From positions 325,910 through 389,909 of the forward strand of contig NZ_JAIFZO010000001.1 in NCBI RefSeq assembly GCF_026341275.1: 64,000 nt of DNA, written 5' to 3'. This document shows positions 60,533 through 64,000 of the stretch, piece after piece. This stretch comes from Streptomyces ortus. GTDB lineage: Bacteria; Actinomycetota; Actinomycetes; Streptomycetales; Streptomycetaceae. The position numbers and the translations under genes are program-made. Each line of letters opens with the position of its first letter. The first letter of the stretch is position 1. The notes under the pieces are model-generated. The model saw nothing but the letters and a program-made list of their open reading frames with translations. It was not told the DNA's origin and made no database searches.

Positions 60533-61368
60533 CCGCGTACGTACTTCTCCAGGCCGGAAGCCGTCGTGCGCCCCTCCCGGGCGAAGAGCCGGGTCCCCTC
60601 GGCACACAGCCGCAGGTCGCCGCGCGCCCGGGAGCAGAACTCCTCGGGTGTGGACCCGAACAGCTTCCGCAACCCCGCTGACTCGGCGAGCAGTTGAGCG
60701 AGCAGCCGCCGCTCGCCGGGGTGCACGCGCGGAGTCCCGGTGCCGTCCTGGAGGACACCGTGACGGTTCACGTAGAGATGAACACCGTCGAGCGAACCAC
60801 CCGAGCCGCCCGAACCGTCCGAGCCGCCTGAATCGCCCGAATCATATGGATCGCTTGGATCACCGGGGTCCGGCTCCGGCTCCGGCTCGACGCGGAAGCC
60901 GGTCGAGGGCAGCACCACGCGGTCGTACGCCCCCGACGGCCTCGTCACCCCCTCGCTCGCGTCGATCGCGGCCAGCTGGGCCGGGTCCAGCCAGGTGAGG
61001 AACAGCTCCCGGGTGTGGCCGGGGGCGCGAAAGGGCGCGGCGGAGACATATCCCAGGGCGCTGACGTGCGCCGACACACCGATCTCCAGCCCGGTGACCC
61101 GCGCCTTCACCAGGGGGATCGGGGACGACAGCTCGTACTGGCGCATCTTGTGCCGGAGCTGGGCGGGAGAGGCGTTCGAGCCGACCGCGAGGACGGGTAC
61201 CCGGCCCGGGAACGTGCGGCGGGTCAGGGGCAGCAGCCGGTCCCCGTCGAGCAGCCCCGACTCCGCGGGCCAGGCGCCGGGATAGACCAGGGGGTCCTCG
61301 CGCGGCGCCACGGCCAGACCGAGGGCTTCGAGCGTGCGGTCGGCAAGGTGGTGCGGCGGCTCGCCCAT
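60478..61368 (-). CDS. Uncharacterised protein with a GSN motif
   Basis: The 296-residue protein has VPVLAVGSNASPAQLRHKM, recalling the YGSN loop of gamma-glutamylcyclotransferase-like folds, and FLTWLDPAQLAAIDASEG in a compatible position. A Glu/Pro then Asp/Gly/Ser-rich insertion (EPEPEPDPGDPSDPYDSGD and on) sits near residues 160-192. There is no signal peptide. It starts three bases after the LacI stop, so the two are co-transcribed. It overlaps the kinase gene by 55 bases at its 3' end. Function is unassigned; a cyclotransferase-like role is a guess. Confidence 0.65.
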   Translation of the reverse strand: MGEPPHHLADRTLEALGLAVAPREDPLVYPGAWPAESGLLDGDRLLPLTRRTFPGRVPVLAVGSNASPAQLRHKMRQYELSSPIPLVKARVTGLEIGVSAHVSALGYVSAAPFRAPGHTRELFLTWLDPAQLAAIDASEGVTRPSGAYDRVVLPSTGFRVEPEPEPDPGDPSDPYDSGDSGGSDGSGGSGGSLDGVHLYVNRHGVLQDGTGTPRVHPGERRLLAQLLAESAGLRKLFGSTPEEFCSRARGDLRLCAEGTRLFAREGRTTASGLEKYVRGQQTGSPGTGESLSPPWR

Positions 61369-61371
61369 GTG

Positions 61372-62409
61372 TCAGGCGGCGGGCGGGAGTTCACCCGAGC
61401 CGCGGGTGATCAGCCGGGTCGGGAGTTCGATGCGCTCGGGCAGTACGAGCGAGCCGTCGAGCTGGCGGAAGAGGCGGTCGGCGGCGGTACGGCCGAGCTG
61501 GGCGGCGTCCTGGGCGACGACGGTGACCCCGGGCTGCAGGAGGTCGGCGAGCTCGATGTCGTCGAAGCCGACCAGGGCGACCGGGCGGGCGCGCTCGGCG
61601 ATGACCCGTACGACCGTGACCGTCACGCGGTTGTTGCCCGCGAAGACCGCGGTCACGGGGGAGGAGCCCGAGAGCATCGTCTCGGCCGCCAGGCGGACCC
61701 GCTCCGGGCCGGTGACGCCGAGGGACATCCAGTCGGGCTCCACCGGAATGCCGGCGTCCTCCATCGCGGCGCGGTAGCCGCGCAGCCGCTCGGCCGCGGT
61801 GTGGATGCGGGGCATGTCCCCGATGAACCCGATCCGGCGGTGGCCGTGCGCGATGAGGTGGGCGACGCCGTCGCGCGCGCCGCCGAAGCTGTCGGACAGG
61901 ACGACGTCCGCGTCGATCTGCCCGGCGGGACGGTCCACGAACACGGTGGCGACGCCCGCCTTTATCTCGGGCTCCAGATAGCGGTGGTCGTCTCCGGCCG
62001 GGATGACGACGAGACCGTCCACGCGGCGCGCGCAGAGCGCGAGGACCAGTTCCTGTTCGCGGTCCGGGTCCTCGGCGCTGGAGCCGTTGATGAGCAGGGC
62101 ACCGTGGGCGCGGGCCACCTCTTCCACCGCCCGGCTCAGCGGGCCGTAGAACGGGTCCGCCAGGTCCTCCAGGACCAGGCCGATGCTCGCGGTGCGGCCC
62201 TTGCGGAGCACGCGCGCGCTGTCGTTGCGCCGGAAGCCCAGCGCGTCGATGGCCTCCTGCACCCGGCGCTCGGTGTCGGGGGTGACCCCGGGCTCACCGT
62301 TGACTACGCGCGATACCGTCTTCAGGCCGACCCCGGCACGCGCGGCGACGTCCTTCATCGTCGGGCGGTTGCCGTAGCGGCTCTCGGTTCGGCGGGTGGT
62401 CTCGGCCAC
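61372..62409 (-). CDS. LacI-family transcriptional regulator
   Basis: The 345-residue protein has an N-terminal LacI helix-turn-helix (TMKDVAARAGVGLKTVSRVVNG) with the hinge helix ARVLRKGRT, and a periplasmic-binding-protein-like sugar domain with IGLVLEDLADPFYG, FVDRPAG, HRRIGFIGD and LVGFDDIELADLL. The GTG at 62409 has AGGACAG upstream; the frame to 62511 is longer but crosses the operator. It is divergent from a ROK sugar kinase and shares the palindrome 62507-62518. It probably controls the kinase in response to a sugar or sugar phosphate. Confidence 0.9.
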   Translation of the reverse strand: MAETTRRTESRYGNRPTMKDVAARAGVGLKTVSRVVNGEPGVTPDTERRVQEAIDALGFRRNDSARVLRKGRTASIGLVLEDLADPFYGPLSRAVEEVARAHGALLINGSSAEDPDREQELVLALCARRVDGLVVIPAGDDHRYLEPEIKAGVATVFVDRPAGQIDADVVLSDSFGGARDGVAHLIAHGHRRIGFIGDMPRIHTAAERLRGYRAAMEDAGIPVEPDWMSLGVTGPERVRLAAETMLSGSSPVTAVFAGNNRVTVTVVRVIAERARPVALVGFDDIELADLLQPGVTVVAQDAAQLGRTAADRLFRQLDGSLVLPERIELPTRLITRGSGELPPAA

Positions 62410-62506
62410 GATGCGCTGTCCTGTCCTGTAGTCCTGTGGGGCCGCGTCGGTCGTGACGGGCTCGCTGGGCACCCGGATCGGGATGTGGCGTCGAGCATAG
62501 AGCCTG

Positions 62507-62518
62507 GACAACGTTGTC
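62507..62518. promoter_or_regulatory. Perfect LacI-type operator GACAACGTTGTC
   Basis: A perfect 12-bp palindrome with the AACGTT centre typical of LacI-family operators. It lies in the divergent gap between the LacI gene and the ROK kinase gene, 98 bases upstream of the LacI GTG and 111 bases upstream of the kinase ATG. Confidence 0.75.
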
Positions 62519-62628
62519 AGATGCGAGAGAGACTGTCCATCGTTTTCTCCGGCCCGCTCTCCCCACCGCGCGACCGGCCTGCCCTTTCCTCATGGTCCAT
62601 CGGGATCCGATCGGGAGAACTGACACTG

Positions 62629-63582
62629 ATGCACACCGACCTCGTGGCCGCGCTCGACATCGGCGGCACCAAGATCGCCGGAGCGCTGGTGGACGGCCAC
62701 GGCCAGATCCTGCTGCGCGCCCAGCGGCCGACGCCCGCGCAGGAGCACGGCGACATCGTCATACGGGCCGTCGAGGCCGTGCTGGGCGAGCTGACCGCCT
62801 CGCCGCTGTGGAGCGGGGTCACGGCGGTCGGTATCGGCAGTGCCGGTCCTGTGGACGCCTCGGCGGGCACGGTGAGTCCGGTGAACGTTCCCGGGTGGCG
62901 CGACTACCCCCTCGTCGAGCGGGTGCGGGCCGTGACGGGCGGGCTGCCCGTCGAGCTGATCGGCGACGGGGTGGCGATCACGGCGGCCGAGCACTGGCAG
63001 GGGGCAGCTCGTGGTCATGACAACGCGCTGTGCATGGTCGTGTCCACGGGGGTCGGCGGTGGCCTGGTCCTCGGGGGGAAGCTGCATCCGGGTCCCACGG
63101 GAAACGCCGGCCACATCGGTCACATCAGTGTGGATCTGGACGGCGACCCGTGCCCGTGCGGGTCGCGGGGGTGCGTGGAGCGCATCGCCAGTGGGCCGAA
63201 CATCGCGCGCCGCGCCGTCGAGGGCGGCTGGCGGCCGGGTCCGGAGGGCGACGCCTCCGCTGCCGCCGTGGCCGCCGCCGCCCGCGCGGGCGACCCGGTC
63301 GCGACGGCCTCCTTCGAACGGGCCGCGCAGGCCCTTGCGGCGGGCATCGCGGCCACGGCGACCCTGGTGGAGATCGACATAGCGGTGATCGGCGGGGGAG
63401 TGGGCAAGGCGGGCGAGGTGCTGTTCGCACCGCTGCGGGCCGCTCTGCGCGACTACGCGACGCTGTCGTTCGTGCAGCGGCTCACGGTGACACCCGCGCA
63501 GATGGGAACGGACGCGGGCCTCGTGGGCGCGGCCTCGGCCGCCCTGAGCCGCCACCCGACCACGACGGCGGCGGTCGGCTGA
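62629..63582 (+). CDS. ROK-family sugar kinase (glucokinase-like)
   Basis: The 317-residue protein starts with the phosphate loop ALDIGGTKIAGALVD (Asp10-Lys15), has the sugar-binding GDGVAITAAEHWQGAARGHDN, the GNAGHIGHI segment, and the zinc site C175-P-C177-G-S-R-G-C182-V-E of ROK kinases. Length and motifs fit bacterial glucokinases and N-acetyl-sugar kinases. There is no DNA-binding domain, so it is a kinase, not a ROK repressor. The ATG at 62629 has GGGAG eleven bases upstream. The LacI regulator is divergent, with a perfect operator between. Confidence 0.9.
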   Translation: MHTDLVAALDIGGTKIAGALVDGHGQILLRAQRPTPAQEHGDIVIRAVEAVLGELTASPLWSGVTAVGIGSAGPVDASAGTVSPVNVPGWRDYPLVERVRAVTGGLPVELIGDGVAITAAEHWQGAARGHDNALCMVVSTGVGGGLVLGGKLHPGPTGNAGHIGHISVDLDGDPCPCGSRGCVERIASGPNIARRAVEGGWRPGPEGDASAAAVAAAARAGDPVATASFERAAQALAAGIAATATLVEIDIAVIGGGVGKAGEVLFAPLRAALRDYATLSFVQRLTVTPAQMGTDAGLVGAASAALSRHPTTTAAVG

Positions 63583-63626
63583 GCCGCCCGCCGCTCTTGG
63601 CGCGAGGGGCCCGACGGCGCTGAGGG

Positions 63627-63668
63627 CGCGGGTTCCCCGCACGTCAGAGGGGTGCGGGGACCCACGCG
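63627..63668 (+). terminator. Imperfect hairpin after the ROK kinase gene
   Basis: GCGGGTTCCCCGCAC and GTGCGGGGACCCACGC pair over about 15 bases with one mismatch/bulge and an 8-base loop, starting 45 bases past the kinase stop. Confidence 0.6.
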
Positions 63669-63735
63669 CTCAACGACGGCCGCCCGACACTGGCGGACTG
63701 CCGCACCCGTGGGGCCCGAGCCCGGGGTGCCTTCC

Positions 63736-64000
63736 TGCCGTGCCGTGGGGTGGCTTCCTTTCGTGGCGTGGCTTGCGGTCGGTGGGGTTTGGGGGCGCGG
63801 GGAACTGCGCGCTCGGCGGCAACGGGGTCGTGCTTGACGGTTTGCGCGCCTGTGGGGCCGTGCCGTGGGGTGGCTTCCTTTCGTGGCGTGGCTCGTGGTC
63901 GGCAGGGTCAAGGGGCGCGGGGAACTGCGCGTGCTCAGCCACGGCGGGGCGCACCCGGGTGACCACCGCGCCCCCTCGGGCCACGCCCCGGGATGGCTTC
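63736..64000. repeat. 120-bp tandem repeat, two copies plus a partial third
   Basis: TGCCGTGGGGTGGCTTCCTT starts at 63741 and again at 63861, and the GGGGCGCGGGGAACTGCGCG core occurs in both at the same offset. A third, diverged copy begins at the window edge. The core is shared with the 124-bp repeat at 42.45-42.80 kb. No gene is supported from 63583 to the end of the window. Confidence 0.85.

Overview
The window is high-GC actinobacterial DNA. Codon bias towards G/C in third positions, GTG and TTG starts behind strong GGAG-type ribosome sites, ATGA/GTGA stop-start overlaps, a large AfsR/SARP regulator, F420-type and DUF574 proteins, and the intergenic element with the core GGGGCGCGGGGAAC all point to Streptomyces or a close relative. 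About 52 protein genes were called. No rRNA, tRNA, CRISPR array, phage or insertion sequence was found.

Left part (1-7.7 kb): a partial HAD hydrolase, an epoxide hydrolase, a divergent Lrp regulator / branched-chain amino-acid dehydrogenase pair with a perfect 19-bp palindrome between them, and a three-gene unit of a glycine-rich protein, a MoxR-type ATPase and an HExxH/VWA-like protein.

Central part (7.8-28.9 kb): the most interesting region, which looks like one or two small NRPS/PKS-independent natural-product clusters around an AfsR/SARP regulator. The left operons run leftwards and encode serine acetyltransferase, a CysK-like synthase, a small cupin and a DMT exporter, then a bicupin, a glutamine-dependent asparagine synthetase, a PrpF-type epimerase/isomerase, an acyl-CoA-dehydrogenase-fold protein lacking the usual catalytic Glu, a dihydroorotase-like amidohydrolase and a flavin reductase. 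A degenerate ATP-grasp gene and a secreted peptide with seven D-E/R-G-P-N/S repeats run divergently. The gene set recalls D-cycloserine assembly from O-acetylserine, but the tailoring enzymes differ. On the other side of the SARP, a tightly coupled operon encodes a pseudouridine-5'-phosphate glycosidase homologue, a HAD phosphatase, an MFS exporter, a second small cupin and a tautomerase. A PsuG-like enzyme next to a HAD phosphatase is the known arrangement for C-ribosylation (AlnA/AlnB, IndA/IndB). The product is unknown, and it is also unknown whether both arms serve one pathway.

Middle (29-42.4 kb): accessory and housekeeping genes. These include a large three-repeat protein, an alpha/beta hydrolase with its TetR regulator behind a doubly palindromic promoter, a NhaA-DsbA fusion, a secreted SGNH hydrolase, a DUF574 methyltransferase, PAP2 and M56 membrane enzymes, and a FUSC/MarR pair behind a perfect palindrome.

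Right part (42.4-64 kb): core-type metabolism. A Ppx/GppA-like protein, an F420-type oxidoreductase, two VOC proteins, GNAT, GDPD, a three-gene DUF6421/SDR/threonine-aldolase operon, PlsC, a DUF4395/thioredoxin divergent pair, flavin reductase and the two electron-transfer flavoprotein subunits, a Tat-exported endonuclease/phosphatase-family protein, a citrate-lyase-like aldolase, a receptor Ser/Thr kinase, and a LacI regulator divergent from a ROK sugar kinase over a perfect operator. Two tandem-repeat blocks (42.45-42.80 kb, period 124 bp; 63.74-64.0 kb, period 120 bp) share the same core.
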